Source: Nageia nagi (lineage: Eukaryota > Pinophyta). Taken from it: a stretch of 64,000 bases of DNA. Positions 37,966 to 48,497 of this stretch are shown in pieces (position 1 is the first letter of the stretch; each line of letters begins with the position of its first letter). The notes beneath the pieces are model-generated. The model saw nothing but the letters and a program-made list of their open reading frames with translations, searched no databases and was not told the DNA's origin. The DNA is taken from NCBI GenBank assembly GCA_050084985.1, contig JBITNC010000001.1, positions 130,200,001 to 130,264,000 on the forward strand, read 5' to 3'. Both the position numbers and the translations under genes were made by a program.

Positions 37966-38490
37966 TTCCAAACAAAATTGTTGAACAAGGTGTAATGACA
38001 ATGTTGTCATTATTGTCAACACACTCAATGGACCTAGTTGGTGCAGTAATGAGTTATTTAGTGCTTGTATAAAGGTATTTAGTGATGTTGAAGATATGGT
38101 TGGCGCTTGGTTAAAATTGTTGCAAGTAATTTGTGCAAATTTGCAAAAGTCATCAAAAAGTTGTAAAAATATTATAAAACATGTAAAATCTATCAAAAAA
38201 TTGTTTAGAGCTTTTTGGATATGTTTGGTATGTATGTGAACATGTTCATTTCTTGAAGAAAGTTGATTCATATCATTCTTGGAAAATTTCAAAAGCTACT
38301 GTTAAGTTGTGAAAATTGTAAAAGTTATCAAAAAAATCAATTGTTAAAAATGTTGCTCATACGTGTCAATGGACCATGTTGGATGGCTCAACATGTCATT
38401 TAAAGTCTTATTTTTTAGTTGGAAGTGAAGTTGCAATGTCAATATAGTTTTGGATGGAAGTTGGTACTATTTTGGACTTCTTGATAAGTT
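37966..38490. other. Non-coding; may belong to copia LTR
   Basis: No gene is recognised. The sequence has the same TG-rich, low-complexity style as the LTR to its right, so the LTR may start here and not at 38,491. Confidence 0.3.
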
Positions 38491-39892
38491 TGTTGGAACA
38501 TGTCAATTTTGAGTGCAATGCATGGTCAAACTAGTAAGATCAGTATTGAGCAGATCATCATATCGAAAAACATGTTATAATAGTGTTAGAGGTATCAGTT
38601 TGATGTTTGGACCAAACATTTGCATTGTTAGTACTTGGTTGGATAATTTTGCACTTTTTCAGATAGGAGTAAAATTAACATTAAAGGTTATTTTGAAGGT
38701 GAAATATTAAAACAACTATGAATATTTAGATCATAAAATATTAACTAAAAGTATTTGGTACTAATATGTGTATACGGTTTAAATTTTAAGTCAAACAAAA
38801 ACCTAAGGTAGAAATGACATGAGTTGTAAAAAGCTAATTTCTCACTTTTGCCTCTTTTAGAAATTTTTATGAGACAATGGTAAAATCCTTCATATCTTGT
38901 TACAAATTTTGAAATTTGATGATTGATTGATGATCAACTCATCAAAATGAACAACTTTAATTTTTGAATGGAGTTGTTTCAAGGTCTCTAGTTATAAAAT
39001 CTAATGAGGTTAAGCTTCTATTAGGTAAGTTGCATAAGAGAATAATTCTAGGTGGGATGTTCGTATCATAAGAATATTTGGTAGAAGGAATATGAGGAGT
39101 TACAAAAAGGAGTTAAAAATAAAAATTGGTATATGAGAATATTATGTCATAAAGAAGTTGTGGAATAAGGAGTTACATAATTGGTAGATGATAAATGGAA
39201 AATGAGAATATGAGAGTTACATAAAGGAGTTACAATTGGTAGGTGGCATACTAGAATGTTGTGTCATAAAGAAATTACATAAAAAAGGAGTTAAAAAAGA
39301 AAAATATAAAAGAGTGTTTCTTCAAGATTTTGGACATGCTATTATTTTTGGGAATGAAAAGAGTGGTGGATGTAGAAAAATTATGGATGTGTTTAAATAT
39401 TTGTGTGTTGTGCGAACAATAATATGATTATGACCATCAGGGTGAATGGAAGAAGAGTTTGTACTAGACCACTCAAGGTTTTTAGAACAAAGAAATTTTT
39501 TACTACAACTTGGTAAGATTGTCAAGTGGGTTCTTAGTGATAGGGTTGATTCTTTTTGTAATTGGTGTTATAAGAGATTAGGTCGAGTATGTGCTTGGCT
39601 ACAAAGGTTAGTGCTCCTTGCAGTTGGTGCTATAGAAGTTCAAGTTAGTTGGTGCTATGAAAAAATTAAAAATAAACTTTTTGATGTGGATTTGGATGGG
39701 AGTCCGAATAGTCTATTGGTATAGTGGGTTTTTCCATATTGGGTTTTAACTATAAATTTAGTGTTGTATGATGCTTATTTATAAAATTTCCTTATTCAAT
39801 TTGAGCTTCTTGAAAGTATTTGTTAGTGTAATTGGGATAAATTTTAAGTTACATTAATTCACCCCCTTCTCAGTGTCATGACTAGTTTAACA
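38491..39892 (+). repeat. Copia LTR (left boundary uncertain)
   Basis: The right end is fixed by the primer site: the LTR closes at TTTAACA (39892), preceded by a TTCACCCCCTTCTCAG-like U5 sequence common in plant copia LTRs. A TATA box TATAAAAG is at 39305-39312. The start at TGTTGGAACA (38491) is a guess. Imperfect repeats of GGAGTTA occur at 39,090-39,290. Confidence 0.45.
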
Positions 39893-39894
39893 AT

Positions 39895-39904
39895 TGGTAT
39901 CAGA
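39895..39904 (+). promoter_or_regulatory. Copia primer binding site, degenerate
   Basis: TGGTATCAGA matches the first ten bases of the plant initiator-tRNA-Met primer site TGGTATCAGAGC; the next bases have diverged. It sits two bases after the LTR end. Confidence 0.75.
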
Positions 39905-39950
39905 TAGAGGTTCCTAAATAGGCTCAATCAATGAGGGAGTAAGTGACATA

Positions 39951-40276
39951 ATGGCTAGTGGTGAAGGCTATCTCTTTAAAAAGGTACAACAATTTGATGA
40001 AATAAACTATACATTTTGGAGACTCAATATGCAGACATATCTTTATGCTTTAGGATATGATATTTGAGAATCAATAAGAAATGGATACACAATACCCTCC
40101 ACTCCTCTGGCTAATGCTATAGGAAAGAAATTATTTGAGAATGATTGAAAGGCAAATAATACGATCATGTGTGTATTGGTAGATAGTGAGCTGGTTAAGA
40201 TTATGGGATGTAAAATAGCAAAAATAATTTGGGATAAGCCGAAGAGCATTCATGAAGGAGACAACTTAGTTTGATA
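39951..40276 (+). pseudogene. Copia gag N-terminal remnant
   Basis: The frame starts at ATG 39951, 56 bases after the primer site, and reads about 105 codons with two TGA stops where Trp or another codon stood. It contains QFDEINYTFWRLNMQTYL, then NGYTIPSTPL and IWDKPKSI, the N-terminal copia gag region (DUF4219/UBN2-like). The rest of gag and all of pol are absent, so the element was truncated by deletion at about 40,276. Confidence 0.75.
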
Positions 40277-40789
40277 TTAGTTGATATGAATTTTAGTTAG
40301 ATTTGTATCAAAAGCATATTATTAGATGATGGTGGTAAAGGATTAATCTTATTTGGGTTATGATGATCAATGTTGGTGCTACCAGTAGCATTAGCTTTGG
40401 GGTAGTTTTCATCTTTGGTTCAAAATGAAAGACTTGGGGGCATGTACTCAGGGAATTATCAAAAGAAAATTTTCTATCTCTTGATCTTTTATGGATTTGA
40501 TTTTTAGTTTGTACACATTACTATGATCTTGATTGCATACATACTTATTTTATTGGAAAATGAAATGAGTCTCTTTGTAAATATTTGAAGACATCATTTT
40601 TGGTTTGGAAAAAATTAAATCATTTCCTTATGATCATATTCTTACTTATATCAAATGCATATTTGATCACATGTTTGTTTTATCAAAACTATTTAGGAAA
40701 TATCATATCATATGTTATTTGGAAATTATGCATGTCCTTGTTGGGTGGACATTAAATAACCATCATTATTATGACTTTATGATCATTTT
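40277..40789. other. Non-coding, element 3'-end debris
   Basis: A GACTTGGGGGCATGTACTC stretch at about 40,430 looks like a gypsy polypurine tract beside an LTR start, but no LTR partner was found. Confidence 0.3.
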
Positions 40790-41430
40790 ATTTTTAAATA
40801 TGACAACCCTTTGGGTTAGAAATTTATCATATTATTTGGATTTGATTTATGTATGAATTTATTGGGAAGATATTGATAAAATAACATATATTGAAATATG
40901 ACAACCCTTTGGGTTGAGCATTTACTATCTTTATGTCTTTACTAGGAAGACATTGACAAAATCCTACATACTAAAATATGAAAACCCTTTAGATTATGAT
41001 TACCTTTGTTGTTTAAGGTAGAACTAACCACTTGCTTTTATTTTCATTCATGTTGGGGTATAGTTTTATAACTTGTATTGGTTGGGTTTGAACTAACTAC
41101 CACTATGATTAGCTTTTTGACCACTTTTTTGGGTTAGGATTAAACTAACCATCACTATGATAACTCTTAATGAAAATATGTTTGCACCCATGAATGGGGC
41201 ATATTTTTTCCTCCATGATGGTGTGACTATCATGTGTTCATGATAATCTTTGTTGGTTAAGTTTAAACTAACCATATTTATGATTTCTTTTTTATAATCA
41301 TATGTGTGCATACATGAATGAGGCATTAGGCATTTTTGTGATGATTTACATATATGAATAGGATATTTGGTGCTTTCATGATGATGTGTACATATTATAT
41401 TAATTTTATCCTTGATCTTTATCACTATAT
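40790..41430 (+). repeat. Degenerate short tandem repeats
   Basis: AATATGACAACCCTTTGGGTT recurs at about 40798, 40895 and (degraded) 40976. A second motif, GAACTAAC or AAACTAACCA(T/C) with a following TATGAT, recurs between 41020 and 41285. CATGAATG(A/G)GGCAT also occurs twice. This looks like an eroded minisatellite, as found in the 3' regions of large gypsy elements. Confidence 0.5.
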
Positions 41431-41675
41431 GATTTGTGATGAAATGTTATGTATGAGACTATGAATGGTATTCTTGCTTCTTCTTTGATGGAATTGAGTG
41501 GTACCATGATAATATCACACACTTATGATGATTATTTCTCTCATCATCATTTCTATATATTATAGAATTAATCATCATACATATGTTTGAAAATATCAAT
41601 TTTTTATATCTTTCTTCTCTACTTCATTTGAAAGAAAAATTTTACTTCAAGATGATTTCATTCTCATTATACTTG

Positions 41676-42001
41676 CAAAAGGGGGCATCTATTGATACCT
41701 AATTATGGTCCACCTAAGGTAGTACCACTTAGGTATTTAATCATATTTATTTTATATCATGCTATTAAGTGTTTTATTATATTAATATTATATTATATCA
41801 TTTATATGATTATATGTTATGTTGGCCCATTATGGAATATTACTCATATGGTGTATTTCTATTCTTGTAGGTATCCTAATGTCAATGTTAGTGTCAAGGC
41901 ATTCTATAGAGGAGTACACTTTCCTATAAGAGAGGGAATACCTCACATTGGTTCACTATCATATCTCTTCTTGATATGACTATGCTTATTATCTTCCAAA
42001 G
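41676..42001 (+). repeat. Possible polypurine tract and LTR fragment
   Basis: GCAAAAGGGGGCATCTATTG at about 41676 resembles a polypurine tract with an LTR start (TGATACC, about 41694) next to it. The LTR-like sequence is cut at 42001 by the 5' LTR of the third gypsy element. Confidence 0.35.
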
Positions 42002-42450
42002 TGTAGACACCTAAAAATGAATTCTTATTAATAATTAATTTTTATAGCATCAAGAAATATATTTTATGAGTAAGAGGGTCAAAATATACCCCAAGGCATT
42101 GTATTTAATGTAATAGGACCATTAAAAAATGCAGGTGGTATTATTATACTTTAAGATAACAACGATGTTTTGTAACACCACCTATCAGTTGATCTGTTAT
42201 TATCCCTTTGTCACATTTCTTATATAATTATTTGCAAATGTATCACTAAATGGTTTGCATCATCAATGATGTGATAGTATAAGGGGAGTCGATGTCATTC
42301 ATATGTTGATTATGTTTAAAATGATTATGCAAAGGTATATCACATGATTGATATTGATAGATATGATAAAGTACATTAATTATTATTATGATTATTAGAA
42401 TGTTTCATATATATACTATAGTATTTGGATAGTAGAGGAATATCCAAATA
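42002..42450 (+). repeat. 5' LTR of third gypsy element
   Basis: It starts TGTAGACACC and matches 47152 onward to about 47,745. It lacks about 165 bp that the 3' copy has at 47,296-47,460, which includes the TATA box. Similarity ends near 42,450, so the U5 part is missing or diverged. Confidence 0.75.
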
Positions 42451-42452
42451 TT

Positions 42453-42472
42453 GTAGTATATATATATACTAC
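42453..42472. repeat. Perfect 20-bp palindrome
   Basis: GTAGTATATATATATACTAC is its own reverse complement. Just upstream, AGTATTTGGATA and TATCCAAATATT form a second inverted repeat around 42419-42451. Together they could form a cruciform at the end of the 5' LTR similarity. Confidence 0.75.
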
Positions 42473-42574
42473 ATTATGGTGAACCTGCTATTTTGATCAA
42501 TCTTTGCCCTCCTGGTTAAGATTTAGCAAAAGTTTTTCATATGGATCTAGCTCTATGAATGCTATGTTTTTTGA

Positions 42575-43000
42575 GTGAGAGGCATTAATGCCATGATGGC
42601 TCAATATTTAACTCAAATTATGTTGGACCTAACTCAAGAAATCACAACCTTAACTCAAATTGTAACTCAATTTACTCCAAATCCACAGACTACAACAAGA
42701 ATTATAGAATTAGAAAATAGTAGAGATCAAAGTAGTAATGAAGATTATGATGGTGTGTTCACTATACCCTTATCAGTAGATATCCACAACTATCCCCTAC
42801 CACCTAATTGCAAGGCCTCAAAATTCAAGATGTTTAGTGGTGAACAAGATCAAAAGCAACATCTTATTAGATTTTAGGATTTCTTATTGAAATGGGGATT
42901 TTATGAGAAGTTGATAATGAAATTATTCCCAAGAAGTTTGAAAGATGATTCCATCTAGTGGTTTTCTAAGTTTTTTGGAGTGACCTATTGATTTATTATA
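42575..43000 (+). pseudogene. Gypsy gag remnant (third element)
   Basis: The open part 42575-42877 ends in a gag-like block with KASKFKMFSGEQDQKQHLIR. The frame continues past a TAG with DFLLKWGFYEK, then LFPRSLKDD and WFSKFF, the family's capsid motifs. The zinc knuckle and most of capsid are gone. Confidence 0.65.
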
Positions 43001-43619
43001 GTCATTGATAACAGTAGAAAATGAGGTAAAAGTTATAGATTTAGGGTATGCATATCATGTTGAAGGTAATATAGGGCATGGATGTCATGAAATAGATGAA
43101 CAAATAAATAGTTCTTATTCAATAGTAGTTCTCTCTTTGGATCCTATTCAATTAAATAATGAAATAAAAAAATAGGATTATGGATAATTCTTTTTCATTT
43201 CCTTTTGTTCATAAATACATGGTTGAAAATTGTAAGATATAGGAGGAGGATTAGGAAAATTAGAATAAGGAATACCTTCTTTTCCTATTAATTTGGGAGC
43301 TTAGAAAGATAAGATGGGACTAAGTAGTGAGTAGAATACAAAATAAACTACAATACCTATTAATTTTGTTCTAGAATGCAATATGATAGAGATATGTGAT
43401 GAAATTGATGAAATAAATTGGATGGATGATACTATACCACTTGAGTTTGATTATTTCTCTACTAATGAGGGCATATTAGGATACATGGGGGCATGTTCAA
43501 AATTTCCCATATCAAATCCAAAAAGGAAACCATGTTACATATTTAGTCAATAAGAATACTTTGGGAAAGAGATAAATATTAATGAAGTGTTTCAGGTATA
43601 ACAAGTTGATAAAGATGAT
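43001..43619 (+). pseudogene. Protease/linker region of third element, decayed
   Basis: A broken frame with several stops carries acidic, Tyr-rich text such as ECNMIEICDEIDEINWMDD, then GILGYMGACSKFP, of the sort found between protease and RT in Tat/Ogre elements. No protease active site can be pointed to. Confidence 0.4.
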
Positions 43620-44000
43620 ATGGACAACCAAGAAATACTAGGATTGGAAGAGTTACCTTCATTATTGCAAAGAAAATATAAATCTACATTTTCTATAGAA
43701 GAATTGATAGAGGTTAACATTAGCACAAGTGATCAGGAAAGGTTGATAAAAATTGGTGTTGCTCTCCTAATACCATCTCAAGAAAGAGAGTTGAAAATAT
43801 ATGGGGATTCAAATCTTGTAGTCAATCAGGTTGAAGATGTTTATAATACCAATGATGAAAAGCTCAAACCTTATAAAGAGGCAGTTTCTAATATATTAAA
43901 TCATTTTTACAAGTATATAATTGAGAATATCCCAATGAAAAATAATAGGTATGTTAATGCAATGGCAAGTGTTGCTTCTTTAATGCTTATTCAAATATAG
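43620..44000 (+). pseudogene. In-frame fusion of pre-RT linker to archaeal RNase H
   Basis: The open frame of 126 codons has two halves. Residues 1-57 (to about 43,790) match the linker that precedes RT in Tat/Ogre elements (STFSIEELIEVN, then LIPSQERE). From LKIYGDSNLVVNQV (about 43,791) it is the C-terminal half of the archaeal-type RNase H, with the central Asp in GDS kept and the last Asp changed to Asn in RYVNAMAS. RT, Ty3 RNase H and the first half of the extra RNase H were deleted and the frame was preserved. Here the extra RNase H directly precedes integrase, unlike in the first element. Confidence 0.7.
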
Positions 44001-44159
44001 GATGAAGAAATGATCCTTAAAATCAAGAAATTAGGGTCACCATCTTGTTCATATGAAATAACATAGGTGGAGGTTTATTGTATTTCATAGGAAGTGAGCA
44101 CTTCAAAATGATATGTAGATATTTACAATTATCTTAAAAATTAGATTATTCTAGAAAAG

Positions 44160-45370
44160 TTTGATATAAATGAAAAGGTAAAATTAAAATAGAAAACACT
44201 CAAATATGTCCTTACTAGAGATATATTATATAGGAAATCATTTGACGGAGCTCTTTTAAGGTGCCTAACACATCATGAAATAGAAGAAGCATTACACTAG
44301 GAACATGAAGGAATATGCAAGGAGCATTTCTATGGAAAATAATTATATACAAAGCTCCCATGGATAGGATATTATTTTCCTAGAATGGAAGAAGATTGTA
44401 AGGATCATATCAAGACTTGCTTAGAATGTCAAAATCATACAAATATGAAAACTGAGGCTACATAAGAGCTTCACTCAATAGTATCACAATGGCCATTTAC
44501 AATTTGGGGTATTAACTTGATAGGATTGATAAATCTTCATTCTAGAGATAGACACAAATTTATCATCACAACAACTGAATATACAACAAAATGGGTAGAG
44601 GTAATACCAATGAAATCAGTAACATAGGAAAAGATCATCAAATTTTGATTAAGAATATTATAACATGATTTGGTATCCCATAGCAATTGATTTTGAATAA
44701 TGGGATGAAATTTAAAGGAAAGAAGATGACAATTTTATACAAAAAGTTTCACATTGAAAGAAAGTGTTTTTTAGTTTATTACCAAAAGGAAATGGATAGC
44801 CAAAGGCATCAAATAAAATAATCAAGAGCATACTATCAAATACATGGGATAGATATAAAAGAGATTGGTATGAATAATTACCATATGCATTATGGGCATA
44901 TATAACAAGTGTTAGAATAACAACAAGGGTAACTCTATTCATATTGATTTATGGAGATGAAGTACTTATACCATTAAACTTGAAATTCCATCTTTAAGGA
45001 TATCATTACAAGGAGATATACAAGATGAGGATGCTCTGAAAGTGAGATTATAGTAGTTAGAAGCTCTTGATGAAAAAAGGATTCATGTTATTGAACATCA
45101 AAAGGTATATCATGCAAGGTTAAAAAGTGATTTTGGCAAAAAGATCAAGCCAAAGATGTTTCAAGTAGGAGATTTGGTACTCAAAGAAAATATTAATAAG
45201 ACTATTACAAATGATGAGATAAAAGAAAAATTCAAACCAAATTGGTTGGGACCTTTTGTTGTTGTGGAAGCTATAGGATCATGTGCTTATACATTATCTT
45301 GAATGGATGGAAAAGAAGAACAAAAAACATCCAATGCCATCCATCTTAAATGATTCTATGCATGAAGATA
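44160..45370 (+). pseudogene. Gypsy integrase remnant (third element)
   Basis: The HHCC module is visible (HEGICKEHFYG, then HIKTCLECQNH, about 44,300-44,440). The core has WGINLIG where Asp is expected (Asn), LNNGMKF where Asp-Asn-Gly is expected (Asn), and a Lys at the Glu position near 44,800, so all three acidic residues are lost. The C-terminus keeps KPKMFQVGDLVLKEN and PNWLGPFVVVEA, up to about 45,300. It is dead. Confidence 0.7.
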
Positions 45371-45511
45371 ATGAGTTCATACCTCAAAAACTAAATGATG
45401 AATTCTACTGAGGTATGTGTATTTATGTTTTATTTCAATTTCAAGTTTTTATTTCCAAATTTTAAATGAAATTAGCACCACATTTCTTACTTTTCCATCA
45501 CCAATGTCATG

Positions 45512-45542
<31 letters not shown>

Positions 45543-47151
45543 TGCATAACATGTTCGAATCAAGGACATATAATACTTGATCATCAATGGCCAACGATAC
45601 GGCTAGTGAGAGTTCACTCACTTAAATGTAAACTAGTGATACAACTATAAGCAAGGATGTTAACATTGGCTCATACCCAATGGATGATACACCTTACCGT
45701 GTATCCAAAATGGTTATGCTTACAACCTCAAAAAGCATAATATCTTTGGATCAAGGACATAAAATATCTGATGGTCAATGACCAATGATACAACTAGTGA
45801 GATTTCATTCACTTAAATGTAAATCGATGATGCAATTGTAATTAAGAATATTGACATTATTTCATACCTAATGAATGATTCATTTTATTGTGTATCCACA
45901 AATGATACTATATTTCTAATGCAATCTTCCATCATAGAGTATATTCAAATTTGGTTTTTCTTTACAAGTCAAAAAAAAATTCAAAAGATTCATATCATAA
46001 GAGCAAAGCATAGAGGTGTCACTTACTAGAAAGCCTTCAAACCACATGTGTTCATAGACTTCTTTAAAAACCCCTTTTTTTTAAAATTCACTACCTTCTC
46101 TTTTAATTTATTAAACCCCTCATGGTAAATCCTTATACAATAAATAATAATCCTTTTTTAAACTTATCATTTTACCAAAAAAATTAAATAAGTTTTTAAT
46201 ACTCCTTAGTAGTTTTACCCTTTAATATCATCACTTTGGATTATAGCGATCCAATACTTTGTCAATTGAAACCATTATCTTACATTATTTAAAATCACCA
46301 AAAATGATGACCTAAGGGAAGACTATCTTGATGATGAAATTAGAGTATAGTAATGGTCCTTAGTGATAAATTCTAAGAGATCTATTTATGGCTCTATTTA
46401 TGAAGATAAACTCTTGATGATAAAATACAAGTATCTTCTTCTATGTGTGCAAGTGTAAAAAGAAAAGGTTCTTCTTAAAATGATTTATGCAATGGATTTT
46501 TTCCTTTAGCACTTCCATAACCTTTTTGATCATATAAGATCACCAATCAATGCAAATCAAAAACATACTTTGATCTTGTGGTAGTTTTTTAGTATTCAAA
46601 GTTATACACTCATAAATAATAGTAAAGAAAGTTGCTTACTTGTAGAATACCGATAGAATATTTTGCACCCCTACCCCCATCTCCTTACAAAATACTTATC
46701 GATATACCAATAATTTAACTTGATATTAAAAATACCTCTTATTATGCACTCACATGGTATTTACCATTTCCTAACAGTGATCCCCATGTGAAGCAAAGAT
46801 GACACATCATCAATGTCATTTGATATGCCTTAGAAAAATCAAAATTTTTGAAATGCACATCTCCTACGTGTCCAGATATGGAAGTTAAGATGTAAGACTT
46901 AAAACATGAGGAAGCAAATCATTCTATACTGAAGTATAATAAGGGGAAAAGTGTAAAGATATTTTTTCTTAGTTGCACTAGCAAAGGAGATTATTCTTGG
47001 AGCAACCAAACCAAAAGGAGATAGAGAAGGGGCTTGCATCAGAAGATCATGTTGTTGAATAAGGAATTCAAATTTCTTAAAATTTTCTTATACTATTCTT
47101 ATTTGTACATATAATTCAATGTAATTAATTAAACCTTAAAAGAAGGGCAAA
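45371..47151 (+). other. 3' region of third element
   Basis: Non-coding. A TA dinucleotide run (45517-45543) and a 191-bp tandem repeat come first, then about 1.2 kb with nothing recognised, ending in the purine tract before the LTR at 47152. Confidence 0.6.
45555..45915 (+). repeat. 191-bp tandem repeat, two copies
   Basis: ATCAAGGACATA occurs at 45559 and 45750, and CACTTAAATGTAAA and TGTATCCA recur at matching offsets. Two copies, about 80 percent alike by eye. Confidence 0.7.
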
Positions 47152-48110
47152 TGTAGACACCAAAAAATGGATTCTTATTAATAATTCATTTTTATAGCAT
47201 CAAGAAATATATGTTGTAAGAAAGAGGTTCAAAATATACCCTAAGGCATTGTATTTAATGTAATAGGACCATTAAACAATGTAGGTGGTATCAAATTCCC
47301 ATAAAGGCACTATTGACTATGTAATGTATGATGATACCAAGGTAGGGAAAAGATCTAGACATGGCTATAAAAGAATACCAAAGACAAAGATTTACATATA
47401 AGTAGATGATCATCAATTGAATAAGAGACTTAATGCCTATCATAATTATAGATAATAATAGTATTTTGTAACACAATATATTAGTTGATATGTTGTTATC
47501 CCTTTGTCACATTTCTCATATCATTATTTACACTTCTAGTTCTTAATGGTTTGTATCATCAGCAACATGTTAGTATAAGGGGCATTGATATCATTCATAT
47601 GTTGTTTACATTTCAAATGATTGCACAAAGGTATGTAATATGATTGATATTTCCAAATATGATAAAGTACATTGATTATTATTATGATTACTAGGATATT
47701 TTAGATGTATACTGCAGTATTTGGATAGTAGATGAATATTATCTTGTTTATTACATTGTGTATTATTTCCTATCTACATAAGGTATTCTTAAATATTGCC
47801 TATTGGGATAGAGATTTAATTATCACATGAGCACTATCATTATTTTATTTCATTATTATATGCTATATTAGAATTATCATTTATCATATTCTTATTTAGA
47901 TCTTGGTTGTAAACTCTACTAATTGGAAGCTCAGCATTTGCACTTTCTCTAATGTTAGCTCTACTATTCCTGAACTTAGCATCCATGTTCTCATGCACAT
48001 CCACAATAGTGTTCCTATCTCATGTTAGTGTGGAGTCCACATATCAAGACAACCTATCCACAATAAGTTCCTATTTGCATATCTCTTCGATATCTAGGTA
48101 AGGTAACCGT
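47152..48110 (+). repeat. 3' LTR of third gypsy element
   Basis: It starts TGTAGACACC after a purine-rich tract. A TATA box TATAAAAG is at 47366-47373, inside the 165-bp part missing from the 5' LTR. Similarity with the 5' copy runs to about 47,745; the remaining U5-like part to about 48,110 has no partner and its end is a guess. Confidence 0.65.
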
Positions 48111-48324
48111 TATTTATCTCTTTTGAATATCTTATCTTCTTATTTTTATTTGATATTAGACTTGATCTAATAATTTGAATACTTAATTTATACATTATTT
48201 CATTATTCAAGTATTTAAGATTATTGTATTCCTTGTTATTTGGTTGTTTGCATATTATCACATATGAATGTTTAACATAGTTTCTACTTAGGTTATACTA
48301 GGGGTCACTAAAAACATTCAACAT

Positions 48325-48497
48325 TAAGATTTAATTTAAAATTAAGATTGATTTGTATATTATGATTTGATTTGTACATCAAAAATTGTAAAATAAAAAG
48401 TGAAAAACTTTACCCTTATATGTTTATACTTTCATGAATGTGTCACTATATACATATATATATATTTACATTATTGAATGAAATATTATGTTTATTG
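48325..48497 (+). repeat. Dispersed repeat, left copy
   Basis: It matches 58610-58790 in the same orientation: TTGATTTGTATATTATGATT, ATCAAAAATTGTAAAATAA, ATGAATGTGTCA(C/A)TAT and TTATTGAATGAAAT(A/T)TTATG. The two copies could be LTR pieces of one large non-coding element. Confidence 0.65.

Larger units (their letters stand above)
42002..48110 (+). mobile_element. Third gypsy element, Tat/Ogre type, RT deleted
   Basis: Direct LTRs starting TGTAGACACC (42002 and 47152) bound a gag remnant, a linker, a fused pre-RT/archaeal RNase H frame and integrase, followed by a repeat-bearing 3' region. A purine-rich tract (AAAAGAAGGGCAA) ends just before the 3' LTR. The RT and Ty3 RNase H are missing. The 3' boundary near 48,110 is inferred. 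Confidence 0.75.

Noticed and set aside
37921-38292. 123-codon minus-strand open frame
   Set aside because: It lies in LTR-like or non-coding sequence next to the TIR element and has no recognisable content.
39446-39724. 92-codon Trp/Cys-containing open frame
   Set aside because: It lies inside the copia LTR downstream of its TATA box; LTR sequence is not expected to code.
41093-41425. 110-codon minus-strand open frame
   Set aside because: It is a by-product of the degenerate short repeats in the same place.
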